Assembly (NCBI GenBank): GCA_019448385.1
Contig: JAGTXO010000041.1
Coordinates: 124,001 to 188,000, forward strand
Source: Diacronema lutheri
Taxonomy: Eukaryota; Haptophyta; Pavlovophyceae; Pavlovales; Pavlovaceae
Length of the DNA: 64,000 bases
Direction of reading: 5' to 3'
The notes under the pieces were generated by a model. The model was given only the letters and a program-made list of their open reading frames with translations, was not told the origin of the DNA and did no database searches. A program made the translations under genes and the position numbers. Of this stretch, positions 10,107 to 18,939 are shown piece by piece. Position 1 is the stretch's first letter; each line of letters begins with the position of its first letter.

Positions 10107-10937
10107 ATGCTCGCCACCTCGATCATCGCGACGCTCGCGTTCCAGGGCGGCTCGGTCGCGCCGCGCGGCGCGGCGGCGCGCAGCGCGATCTCCGCGGCGG
10201 ACAAGTTTGCGTACGGTCTTGCGGGCGTCACCGGCCCCATCGGGCCCTTCGACCCGCTCGGCTTCTCCAAGGGCCCCGAGAAGGTGGTGCGCTACTACCG
10301 CGAGAGCGAGCTCATGCACGGCCGCGTTGGCATGCTCGCTTCCGCGGGCTTCCTCGTGCAGGAGTCGTTCCACCCGCTCTTCGGCGGCTCGATCACCGGC
10401 CCCGCCATCAACCACATCCCGCAGACCCCGCCCTTCTTCTGGGGCGTGCTTGTCGCGGGCATCGGCGCGGCCGAGGCGTACCGAATCAGCATCGGCTACG
10501 AGAGCCCGCAGGAGGCGATCGCGGTCGACGACCCCGACACGCCGGAGAACGAGTCGTCGGGCTGGAACTCGGCCAACTCGTTCACGCTCAAGGACAGCTA
10601 CACGCCCGGTGCCCTCGGCTTCGACCCGCTCGGCCTCAAGCCCAAGACGCCGGTCGAGCTCGCCGAGATGCAGGCCAAGGAGCTCAACAACGGCCGCCTC
10701 GCGATGCTCGCCGCTGCGGGCATGCTCGCCCAAGGTGTGGACGCCCTGTCGCGCCGGCCGCGCCCACGATGAGCGGCCGGGGCGCCAAACACAGTGCCGC
10801 GCTCGAGCCCACCCGCGCTCACCGCCTCGCACCCTCCGCCTCCCACCGCCGCGCGACGCTCGCCACACCCGCCAACCACTGGCACCGCAGAGACGGTGAA
10901 CCAGAAGCAGCTCCTCGAGACGCTCTTCGGCAACTGA
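10107..10937 (+). CDS. Chlorophyll a/c-binding light-harvesting protein (FCP/LHC family)
   Basis: Thylakoid antenna protein binding chlorophyll and carotenoid. Exons 10107..10734 and 10891..10937 encode 224 residues. The intron (donor GTGTGG) splits the last helix region, and the second exon gives ETVNQKQLLETLFGN. Features are a short N-terminal plastid-targeting stretch, GPFDPLGFS, helix 1 with the chlorophyll ligand pattern ESELMHGRVGMLA, a middle helix (PPFFWGVLVAGIGAAEAY), GALGFDPLGL, and helix 3 with AKELNNGRLAMLAAAGMLAQE. This is the main evidence that the organism has a chlorophyll-c plastid. The subfamily (Lhcf, Lhcr, Lhcx) is not resolved. A relic copy lies directly upstream. Confidence 0.95.
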
Positions 10938-11071
10938 GCCGTCCGCATGGCCGGCGCCGCGTGGCCCGGTGAAATCCGAAATCGTGCAACGGCAGGCGTC
11001 ACTCCGCCCCCGTCGGACGCCCGCGCCGCGGAAGGGTGACGCAGGCAATAGGCTCAGCCCTTTCGTTGCCA

Positions 11072-12724
11072 CTAGCACTGGCGCAGCTCGCCCGACGACG
11101 CTTCTCGCCCCTTGCCGACGCCGAGCGCGAGCCACACGTCGTGCGGCAGCCCGCTAGCGCCGAGCGTCGGGAAAAGGTGCGCCTCGGTGGAGAGGAGCAC
11201 GCCGGCCTGCGCGTGCAGCGGGTTGCGCAAGTCGAAGAGCAGGAAGAGGTACTTGAGCGTCTCGGCGAGGAAGAAGGACGGCATGTGGTCTTCGAGCGCG
11301 CCCGTCGCGACGGAGCGGACGCTCGCGTAGCCGAACGGCGCCTTGGCAACGCGGTTGAGCGACGCGATCATGCGCGCGCCGAAGCGCAGGTACGCGTGGT
11401 CGCCCGTCGCGCGGTAGAGCGCGAGCGTCGACTCGGCGACCTCGGGCCGGAGCGGGTACGGCTCGTGTCCGGCAAAAACCCTCCCCTCCCCTCTCCCCGC
11501 CCGGACGGAGTAATTCTCGGGCATCGCGCCGTACTTGTCGAAGGCCTGCATATGCACCTCGTGCGTGCGCGCAGCGTCGCGCGCGTCGCCGACGAGGCAT
11601 TGCAGCCCCGGCCAAAAGGCCTGCAGTGCGCCGTGCGCCGGCTGCCGCCGCGACGCTGGGTCGTTCATGTCAGCGACGGCAAAGTGGGGGCCGGTCTGCA
11701 GGTGCGCGCCGACGGCGGCGTAGGCCGAGTCGAACATGGCATGCAGCTCGCTCGAGTCGAGCAGCCGCGCGCCCTTGGCGAGGTACTCGAAGAACGAGTC
11801 AACCCCCGCGCCGATCGACGCGAGCGGGTTGATCCACGCGCCCGTGTGGATGTTGAGGGTCGTGCCGAGCAGGTCGTGCGCGGAGCGGCGCGCCCACAGC
11901 CGGCCGAGCGCGCCGAGCGACGCGCGCGCGTAGCGCTCGTCGGCGGTCAGGTTTGAGAGGAGCGCAAACTCGAGGATGGAGGTGCCGACGCCCGCTGTGC
12001 ACTGCTCGGCGACTGGCTGCTCGCAAAGGCCGCGCTGCAGGTGCACAAACGGCCATGGCAGCCCCGTCGCGCGCGGCGCCTGCTCAAAGGCCGGGAGCAG
12101 CCGGTCGCCCAAATCGCGTGCGAGGCGGAGCAGCGCGCCGTCGTACCCACCCACGCGCATGTGCGCGAAGCCGGGCATCGCGCCGGCCGCGAGCACGTGC
12201 GCGCTCAGCAGCCCGCCGAGCGCGCGGATCTGCGGGCACGCGGCGCAGCGAGGGCGGACGCGTGAGCGCGAATGACGCGGCCGCGCCGTGCCGCGCCCTC
12301 GCGCGCCACCGGCGCGCGGTGCCCTCACGGTGGTCTCGAAGACGCTCACGATCGCATCCTGGTCAAAGGACACGTGCTCGCCGACCCAGCGCACGGCCTC
12401 GGCAAATTCGGAGTGGTTGCCGAGGACGGCAAGCGTGTCCATCGAGTCGAGCAGCGTGAGTGCCACCCCGCTGTACCCGTCGCGCCTCGGGCTTGGCACG
12501 TTGCCCAGCTCGATGAGGCTGTCCGTCCAGCCGCCGCTGATCGGCCGCAGCTCGTCGTGCGGGAACGCGGCTTTCATATAGCCGCTGAAGGCGTCGCTGA
12601 ACATGGTCGCGACCGCGTCACGGTTCTGCTCGATCTCGAGATCGCTCATCGGCTGCGCCCCGGCCAGCAAGGCCACGAGGAGCGCGCACAGCGCGGGCGG
12701 TCTCACGCCCACGCGGCCCACCAT
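11072..12724 (-). CDS. EDEM-like glycosyl hydrolase family 47 mannosidase
   Basis: Class I alpha-1,2-mannosidase fold of the EDEM branch, which trims N-glycans of misfolded glycoproteins for ER-associated degradation. The start is ATG at 12724, followed by a signal peptide (PPALCALLVALLAGAQP). Exons 12724..12329 and 12229..11072 give 517 residues; the 99-base intron (donor GTGAGG) falls inside the conserved FETTIR. Family blocks are GYMKAAFPHDELRP, LTLLDSMDTLAVLGN, FETTIRALGGLLSAH, GAGVDSFFEYLAKG, YPLRPEVAEST and the calcium-site STEAH. Acidic residues expected in the active site are present, so it may be catalytic. Convergent with the light-harvesting gene (134 bases between stops). Confidence 0.93.
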   Translation of the reverse strand: MVGRVGVRPPALCALLVALLAGAQPMSDLEIEQNRDAVATMFSDAFSGYMKAAFPHDELRPISGGWTDSLIELGNVPSPRRDGYSGVALTLLDSMDTLAVLGNHSEFAEAVRWVGEHVSFDQDAIVSVFETTVRAPRAGGARGRGTARPRHSRSRVRPRCAACPQIRALGGLLSAHVLAAGAMPGFAHMRVGGYDGALLRLARDLGDRLLPAFEQAPRATGLPWPFVHLQRGLCEQPVAEQCTAGVGTSILEFALLSNLTADERYARASLGALGRLWARRSAHDLLGTTLNIHTGAWINPLASIGAGVDSFFEYLAKGARLLDSSELHAMFDSAYAAVGAHLQTGPHFAVADMNDPASRRQPAHGALQAFWPGLQCLVGDARDAARTHEVHMQAFDKYGAMPENYSVRAGRGEGRVFAGHEPYPLRPEVAESTLALYRATGDHAYLRFGARMIASLNRVAKAPFGYASVRSVATGALEDHMPSFFLAETLKYLFLLFDLRNPLHAQAGVLLSTEAHLFPTLGASGLPHDVWLALGVGKGREASSGELRQC

Positions 12725-12829
12725 CGTGGCTGGCAACGACAGATTTCTGTCTTTGCCACTGACAGAATCTGCTCGCGGGCGACCACCCCAGCCCGGGCAA
12801 CCGCGAAGTGCTCAGCTCAGAAGAGCCAC

Positions 12830-13585
12830 TCAAAAGAGCGGCACAAAGCGGCCGAGCGTCACCTCTGGCTGGTCAGCGCCCACGGCGCCGCCGTCCGCGT
12901 CGGCCAAGCCAGCCGAGCCGCCGCTGTACGTTTCGCTGAGGTCGTCCCAGCCGAGGCGCGTGCGCAGCTCTGCGAGCCGCTTCTTGTGGCAGTCGTTGCA
13001 ACCGACCGGCCTCTGGAGTGGGTATACAAACACTGTGTCGCGCGTCTCCGACTTGTACGTGACGAGCCCATCCGACCTGCGCAGCGCAAACTCGAGGTCG
13101 TCCACCGACGTGGGCGGCACGCTGGACGGCGATTCAGCGCGCAGGTAGAGCGCGGCGTCGTCACTCTCCACGATCGTCAGGCCAGGCGTGCTCGCGATTG
13201 CATCGTTGAGCAGACGCCACGAGACGCGCACGTCGCGCTCGGAGATGCTGTCGTCCGTGGCGGCCGATTTGAAGGACCACGGCGGCGAGAAGTGCTGCGG
13301 CGACGAGACGCTGCTCGTGCTCACGCAGTTGGAATTGGACGAGCACCGCCCCAGCCGCCCGTCCGGCTGGAAGCCGACGTTCTTGCAATGGCGGATCGTG
13401 TACGACGGGTTGCTCTCGTCCACGCACGGCGCCGAAAAGGCCGGCTGAGGCCCACCCAGGAGGAGGCTCGCCACCAACGCACCGCCTGCGAGCGCGGGGC
13501 GGAAGACGTCCATCGCCTTGGACCGAACAGTCGGGCGTGGCGACGTCGCGCCCAGCGCAAGCGCGCACAACACGACGCACGCCAT
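12830..13585 (-). CDS. Plastid-targeted DUF1499 protein
   Basis: A 251-residue intronless gene. The N-terminus has a hydrophobic start, a basic linker (SPRPTVRSK), then a second hydrophobic stretch ending GGPQPAFSA. This reads as a bipartite signal for plastid, possibly thylakoid lumen. The mature part (QHFSPPWSF...VSWRLLNDAIASTPGLTIVES...DDLEFALR...VFVYPLQRP) matches the DUF1499 family of plants and algae, whose biochemical role is unknown. The ATG at 13585 is the only one preceding the hydrophobic leader. It is head-to-head with the zinc-finger gene, 45 bases between start codons. Confidence 0.8.
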   Translation of the reverse strand: MACVVLCALALGATSPRPTVRSKAMDVFRPALAGGALVASLLLGGPQPAFSAPCVDESNPSYTIRHCKNVGFQPDGRLGRCSSNSNCVSTSSVSSPQHFSPPWSFKSAATDDSISERDVRVSWRLLNDAIASTPGLTIVESDDAALYLRAESPSSVPPTSVDDLEFALRRSDGLVTYKSETRDTVFVYPLQRPVGCNDCHKKRLAELRTRLGWDDLSETYSGGSAGLADADGGAVGADQPEVTLGRFVPLF

Positions 13586-13630
13586 CGTGGTGCAGGCACA
13601 GTGACTTTTTTGTCGAGTCGGAGGGCAAGC
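13586..13630. promoter_or_regulatory. 45-bp bidirectional promoter spacer
   Basis: Only 45 bases lie between two diverging start codons (DUF1499 protein and zinc-finger protein). Both 5' UTRs and any core promoters must overlap or extend into coding sequence. Confidence 0.6.
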
Positions 13631-14347
13631 ATGTCCTCCCTCCACGCGGCGGATGTGGCGTTCACGAAAAAGGCGGTGGCGCCGGTGCGGGCGGACAGCA
13701 CCCCGTTTGGGCGCTCCGCCCAGCTCGAGTTTGTCTCAAACAGCGCGCCGCAGCCTGCGCAGCGCACGGCCAAGACGGCGGACATCCTGAACCCGCTCTT
13801 CTGCGCCGCGTGCAACAAGGTGTTTGCAAAGGAGACGGTCTTCCACGCGCACAAGTCGGGGAGGAAGCACATCTCCGCGCTCCAGGCGATGGGCATGTTC
13901 GAGCAGGCCGAGGCCGAGCAGGCCAAGGCAAGCGCGGCCGCGCTGAGCAGCGCCGCACTCAAGCGCGAGGCGGGCGACGCGGGCGACAGCGCCGCGCCCG
14001 CAAAGCGACTGGCGCGGGAGGCGGACGCGGCTGCCGCGCAGGCGGACGGCCGCGCGCGCGAAGCGGCGCCGCAGCCGGCGCGGCCGATGCCGCCACCACC
14101 CGTCGAGCACGAGTGGTGGAAGGGCACGGTCCACGCTAAGCCCAAGGGCGATGCGCGGCAGGACGGACCGGCAGCCCCTGCGGAGAGCTCGGGCGACTGG
14201 CTTTGCGTCTCGCAGCGGTGCACGGGCGTGCAGAACGCGCGCAACGCGCCGCACTGCAAGGCGTGCGGTGCGCTGCGCCGGCTGGGCACGCACGCTGTAC
14301 GCGCGGGCCAGCGCGACTCGGTGAATGACTACGCGCGTCGTACATGA
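13631..14347 (+). CDS. Zinc-finger protein: U1-type C2H2 plus RanBP2-type finger
   Basis: A 238-residue intronless gene. Near residues 55-82 is a matrin/U1-type C2H2 finger (FCAACNKVFAKETVFHAHKSGRKH), as in splicing factors that bind RNA. A low-complexity Ala/Glu/Lys stretch and a Pro-rich linker follow. Near the C-terminus is a RanBP2-type finger (WLCVSQRCTGVQNARNAPHC...C). The pairing suggests an RNA-binding nuclear protein, probably in splicing; I do not know a named orthologue. The stop lies 51 bases from that of the convergent DnaJ gene. Confidence 0.8.
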   Translation: MSSLHAADVAFTKKAVAPVRADSTPFGRSAQLEFVSNSAPQPAQRTAKTADILNPLFCAACNKVFAKETVFHAHKSGRKHISALQAMGMFEQAEAEQAKASAAALSSAALKREAGDAGDSAAPAKRLAREADAAAAQADGRAREAAPQPARPMPPPPVEHEWWKGTVHAKPKGDARQDGPAAPAESSGDWLCVSQRCTGVQNARNAPHCKACGALRRLGTHAVRAGQRDSVNDYARRT

Positions 14348-14398
14348 AAAAGACTCCTCCTTTTCTCCGACTGATGAGCGAGGATTCGGCTCACGCGG

Positions 14399-15913
14399 TC
14401 ACCCCGTGTTTGGCATGCGCGAGCCTCGAGCGCCCCCGCCCATCCCGCCCATCCCGCCCATCCCGCGCAGCAGCTCGTCCAGGTTGATCCCGCCCGGCAT
14501 CCCGCCCGGCATCCCGCCCGTGCCCGCGCCGCCGCCAAAGCCACCGCCAAAGCCGCCGCCGCCCGCGCCGCGCGGAAAGCCGCCGCCCGTGCCAAAGCCG
14601 CCGGCGCTCCTGCCGGCCGCGCCGGCCGAGAAGCCGCCGCCTGGGCGCGCGCGCGGCTGCTGCGCGCTCGCATGGCGGACTGCAAGCTTGGGCTGCACGA
14701 CAAACTCAAACTCGGACTTGCCGCCACTGAGCAGGCTCGCAACCCTTTTCCCACGCGCGGACTGGCCATCGACCTGCAGCACGCGGTCGCCGACGCGCAG
14801 CTTGCCCTCCCTGGCCGCGGTGCCATCCGGCGCGATCGAGATGATCTCGTTCTCCGGACTGATCCGGAAGCCGAGGCCGTCCTTGCCGCGGCTGACGCGC
14901 ACGCGGTGCGCGATCGGCTCCGGCTCCTCGAATGCGACGCCAAGCACTGCGCGCCGCTTGGTCGACGCGGCGAGGAGCTGCGAAACGCGCTCACCGTCGA
15001 CAGGCTGGCCGTCGAGCGTGTGAATCTGGTCACCGACGCGTAACCTGCCCGCCTTGGCCGCGGCGCCGCCCGGCCGGATCGCCGTGACGCGGTTGGTGCG
15101 ACTGAGTGTGATGCCAAGGCCGCCCTCGCCGCCGAGCTCGAGCGGCACGCTCTCGAGCGGCGGCGGCGGCGGCGGGCGCGCCGCGCCGCCGCCAAACCCG
15201 CCACCGCCAAACCCGCCGTTAAAGCCGCCGCCGTGCTGCGCGCCCCCGCCGCCAAACGAGCGGCTGCCAAACATTTGCTCAAACATGCGGAATGCGTCGG
15301 GGCCTCCGCCGCCGCCCGGCCGGAAGCCGCCAAAGCCGCTGCCGCCAGAGCCGCCGCCGTGCGCCCGGCCAGCGCCTCCGCCCATCTTCAGACCCTCTTC
15401 ACCGAGCTGGTCGTAGATCCGCCGCTTCTCCGGGTCGACGAGCGTGTCGTACGCGTTTGCAATCTTGATGAAGCGTTCCTTCGCGCGCTCCTTGCCCTTC
15501 TCGTCGGCCACCTTGTCCGGATGGTGCTTGAGCGCGAGCTTGCGGTAGGCCTTCTTGATCGCCCGATCGGTTGCTGTGCGCGGCACGCCGAGGACCTTGT
15601 AGTAGTCCTACCGGCCGGCAAGGGGAAGGCAAGCAGTAGAGAACGCGGGCGGTGGTGAGCGGTGCGCGCGCGCGCGCCGCGCCAGCCGGCGGGGAGGCGC
15701 GCAACGGAGGGCGCGCAGAGGTGCAGGTGAGCGGGGCGTGCGCGCGCGCGCGGCTCGCGCGCGCGCGCCGAGGCCGCCGCGCAGGCCCACCTCGGAGGCT
15801 GCAGGCGGCGAAGCATTCGGTTGCTGGCCGCGCCAGCCAAAGCGCTGCGCATTCGTCAGCAGCAGCAGCGACGCGAACACGGCGAGAAGCAGCGGCGCTC
15901 TCCGATGCCGCAT
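14399..15913 (-). CDS. Secretory DnaJ (J-domain) protein with two PDZ-like domains
   Basis: Exon 1 (15913..15791) encodes a signal peptide ([16 protein letters not shown]). Exon 2 (15607..14399) opens with DYYKVLGV, the start of a J domain with the HPD motif ([14 protein letters not shown]), then a Gly/Phe-rich region of about 90 residues. Two repeats follow, each with a PDZ-like core: [32 protein letters not shown] and [32 protein letters not shown] (both broken here only by my reading). The tail is Gly-rich. Total 443 residues. A donor at GAG|GTGGGC and the unusual acceptor ggtag give a clean join, but a GC donor nearby is an alternative. An ER or plastid co-chaperone role is inferred. Confidence 0.82.
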
Positions 15914-16298
15914 GGTGCTGACGTGTCCGCTGGCTGCGGACGGCCGTTTTTCGCGTTTTTTCCACGACGTCTTTCCTTTTCGAGGCGCGGCCCGTGCAGT
16001 CTGCCCCCGGGACTGCGCCGACCCCGTGGCCGAGGACCGGTCGCCGCGCGGGCCAACAGTTTCTCAACCGACTCGCCGCCTCGTGCGTACGCGAGGAAAG
16101 AGCGCCTCGGGACAGAGGCTTCACCACCGTCGGTGCAAGCCCAAAGGCCCCCGCACTCCCTGCACTCCCGCTCGACGCCGACAGCGGCATCGTCAGCGGC
16201 ATCGTCGATGACCACTCGCAGCGCGCGCGCGCGCGGCGCGCGCGGGCGCGCGCGCCCGGCAAATAGCGCAGCCGTTGCGGTGCGTGGCACGATGGCGC
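15914..16298. other. Spacer between DnaJ start and PSMA3 stop
   Basis: 385 bases upstream of the DnaJ-PDZ gene hold its presumed promoter and the PSMA3 3' region. The 16218..16257 stretch is alternating CG. No gene is recognised. Confidence 0.5.
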
Positions 16299-17578
16299 TC
16301 ACTCCTCCGCCTCCTTGGCCGCCTTCCCCGCCGCGACGGCGCTCGTGAGCAGGTCGGCCGGGATGTGTGTGTGCTTCTTTCCAGACTCTTCGCAGACCCA
16401 CGAGATTTCAATCTCAAACGTCTTCTCCTTGAGGTCGTCGTGGATGCTGTACATGCTGCGCAGAGAAAGAGCCCACGCGCACGCCCGGGCGAACGTGGCG
16501 GGCCAGAGGGCGTGCGAGCGCCGCGCCGTGCGCGGGCGACGGTGAGGGCCAGACATGCGCGCGGCAGGCGGGCGCGCGGGCGTGCGGCCGCGCGGCGCGT
16601 ACATCTTTGCGAGCTCGGGCACCGCTTGCCGGCAGGTGAGCGTCGAGAGCGGCAACTTCTCGAGCTGCGACTTCGCGGCGGTCTTGGCCTTGCCGACGGC
16701 GGCCGCAAAGTGGCGCTGGCGAGGCGAGCGGCCGGCGGAGCGGAAGCGGCGGGGCGAGCGGGGCGCGCACGTGCGCGCGCGCCGGGTGTGAGATGCAGCG
16801 CGCCGAGCGCCACGCGGGCGCATTGCCGGCTGCCATCGCAGGGCTTCGCGGATGGGGCCGTCAGAGCGCGCGCACGTATGAGAGTCCGGAAGGGTCGACG
16901 TCGTGCAGCTGCGGGCCATCCTGGTCGTAGCTGCCGATGAGCACGGAGGTGCCGAACGGCCGCAGCCACCAGTACATCGTGTGCAGATGCATGTACCCCG
17001 CGAGCCGCGTGGCGATCACGTCGCCCGGGATTGCGTCGCCGTACGTCGAGCGGTACTGCGTCGCCTCACCGCGGCCGCGGTTCATCACGTTGCGCGCATC
17101 TGCCTGCACACCCGAGACGGCCATGCCGATGTGCTCGTCCAAGTGGAAGATCCGCTTGTGCGTGTTGTGCACCATCATCTTCGAGACGAGCGACTTTTCA
17201 ACCGCGAGCACGACGCCGTCGACGCATTTTACGCCGATGGCCGTCGAGCTGGGCGCGGCGAGCGAGCACGCGCAGCGCGGCGAGGCAGCGGGCGCGAAGC
17301 GAGTGAGCACGTCACGCCAAGCGCCTGGCGCAGGCCGCGCGCGCGAAGCGCCTCCGCCTCAGCTCGGCGGCGGCGGCGCGCGCACCCGCTCGTGTCGACC
17401 GCCTTGACGGCGTACTCGACTTGGAAAATGCGCCCGTCCGGGGAGAAGGTGGACGTCGATTGGTCGTACTGCGCGCGGGCGCACAAGCGCGCACGCGCAC
17501 GCGCGTCAGATCGCGCCCCCCGCGAGCCGGCCGGCGGGCGACGCCCTGCGCGCGCACGCCGGTGCCGATCGAGGCCAT
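16299..17578 (-). CDS. PSMA3: 20S proteasome alpha-7 subunit (PSMA3)
   Basis: Outer-ring subunit of the 20S proteasome. Five exons fit: 17578..17558, 17468..17386, 17248..16876, 16715..16603 and 16455..16299, encoding 248 residues, the normal family length. The N-terminus MASIGTG joins [20 protein letters not shown], the alpha-subunit signature. [17 protein letters not shown] follows, then [37 protein letters not shown] and the acidic C-terminal region ending AKEAEE. All four introns are GT-AG; three have donor GTGCGC and one GTACGC. The first exon is only seven codons. Every intron phase works, which supports the splice model used for the other genes here. Confidence 0.95.
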
Positions 17579-17733
17579 GTTGGTGAGTCCGCGCTCGCCG
17601 CGCGAGCCGCGCTATGTGACTGCACGATGGAGTCGGGCGGACGAGTCAGGCTCAACTGAGACAACCACAAGATCTCCCACAGTGCGCGCAGCGCGGCAGG
17701 CTCGTCGTCTGCGCGGCCCTGCCTCGGCTCGGC

Positions 17734-18876
17734 TCATGACCGTGCCATCTGTTCGAGGGGCGACTGGCCGAGTCCGAGTACTGCGCGCGCGCGCTCCTTT
17801 GCGGCGCGCAAGTCATCCGCCGGTATGAGCGGGAGCGAGAGCACGAACGAGGTGCTCGCCATCGCCGCGCCGCGCTGCGCAAAGGTGCGCAGGTCAAGCC
17901 CCGCCTCGCCCGCCTCGCGCACCATCCCGCCCATCGCAATCGACATGGCCGCCGCCGGCTGTATGGCGAGGACCGACGCGGCCGCAAAGTACGAGAGCGG
18001 CATGCCCACAAGCGGCGTGCCGTAGTTGACGAACCAGTTGGGCAGCATCGGCGAGACGCGCAGGAAGAGCATGTACCTGACGATCGCGCGCGGGCGCGCG
18101 GGAGGTGGAGCCCAGGCGGAGCGCGTCGACGGTGGGCGCGGCTGTGCGCGCCGTCGGCGTGGAGGGGGGGGGGAGGGGGGGGGGGGAGGAAGGCGACGCG
18201 GACCGGAAGAGCGAGCCGTCGTATTCGCGCATCTTGGCCTCGAGCCGGCCCATCTTCTCCGCGGCGAAGGCGAGCAGGATCTCGCGACCGACGAGGTACG
18301 ACATGACGTATCCGCCGATCCCGCCGCACACCTCGCCGCTCACGCCGAGCAGGTGTGCGAGCATGGAGTAGCGCAGCCCACCCAAGCTGATCGCCCACTC
18401 GTCGTAGAGCGCGCCAATCAGGATCGAGATTACCATCGACGTGCCCGCGCCTGCGCGCGCGCGCCACGCGCACGGCGATCGGCGGCACGCCTCGCCGCGC
18501 GCCGCGCAGCCGCCGCGCGCTGCGCGCAGGCCAGGAGCTCGCACGGCGCGCGCGCCGGGCGGCCGTACGCGCGCCTGCAGCGCGCACCGAGCGGCCCAAA
18601 GACTTTGAAGAGTACGTACGTGCCCCAGATCCCCGCGGTGGTGTACCACCAGTTGTCCCGCTTGTACTCCTTGAGGCACGTCCAGAGTCCGAGGATGGAC
18701 TCCCTCGGCTCGCGCACGAGCCGGCCGCGCACGACGTCCATCGGTGTGACGATCCTCGCGCACTGCGCGGCGGGCAAGGGTGGTGCCGAGCGCACAAACG
18801 CCGCGCCGCCGATCGCGATGGCCGCCGTGAGGGCCGCGTACGCCGCGAGGCTCTGGTTGAGCGTCAGCCTCGGCAT
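17734..18876 (-). CDS. VTT-domain membrane protein (TMEM41/DedA-like)
   Basis: Multi-pass membrane protein of the VTT (SNARE-associated) superfamily, whose eukaryotic members act as ER phospholipid scramblases. Exons 18876..18588, 18450..18204 and 18076..17734 encode 292 residues. Visible are an N-terminal hydrophobic segment, GTSMVISILIGALY and GEVCGGIGGYVMSYLVG (the Gly-rich re-entrant region), and the diagnostic FLRVSPMLPNWFVNYGTPLVGMPLSYF. Intron 2 (donor GTCCGC) contains a sense-strand C-rich tract at 18164..18186. The gene is head-to-head with the IQ-motif gene, 63 bases apart. Confidence 0.85.
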
Positions 18877-18939
18877 CGCGCCCGCGACGCCCGTCTTCCC
18901 CTCTCCCGCCGTTTCAGCAGGGCGCGGCCCCGCCTCGAT
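18877..18939. promoter_or_regulatory. 63-bp bidirectional promoter spacer
   Basis: 63 bases separate the diverging start codons of the VTT membrane protein and the IQ-motif protein. A short pyrimidine-rich stretch (cccgtcttcccctctcccgc) is the only distinctive sequence. Confidence 0.55.

Noticed and set aside
12272-14347. A 691-codon plus-strand frame starting opposite the EDEM gene
   Set aside because: The first two-thirds are antisense to the EDEM and DUF1499 genes. The real zinc-finger protein starts at 13631.
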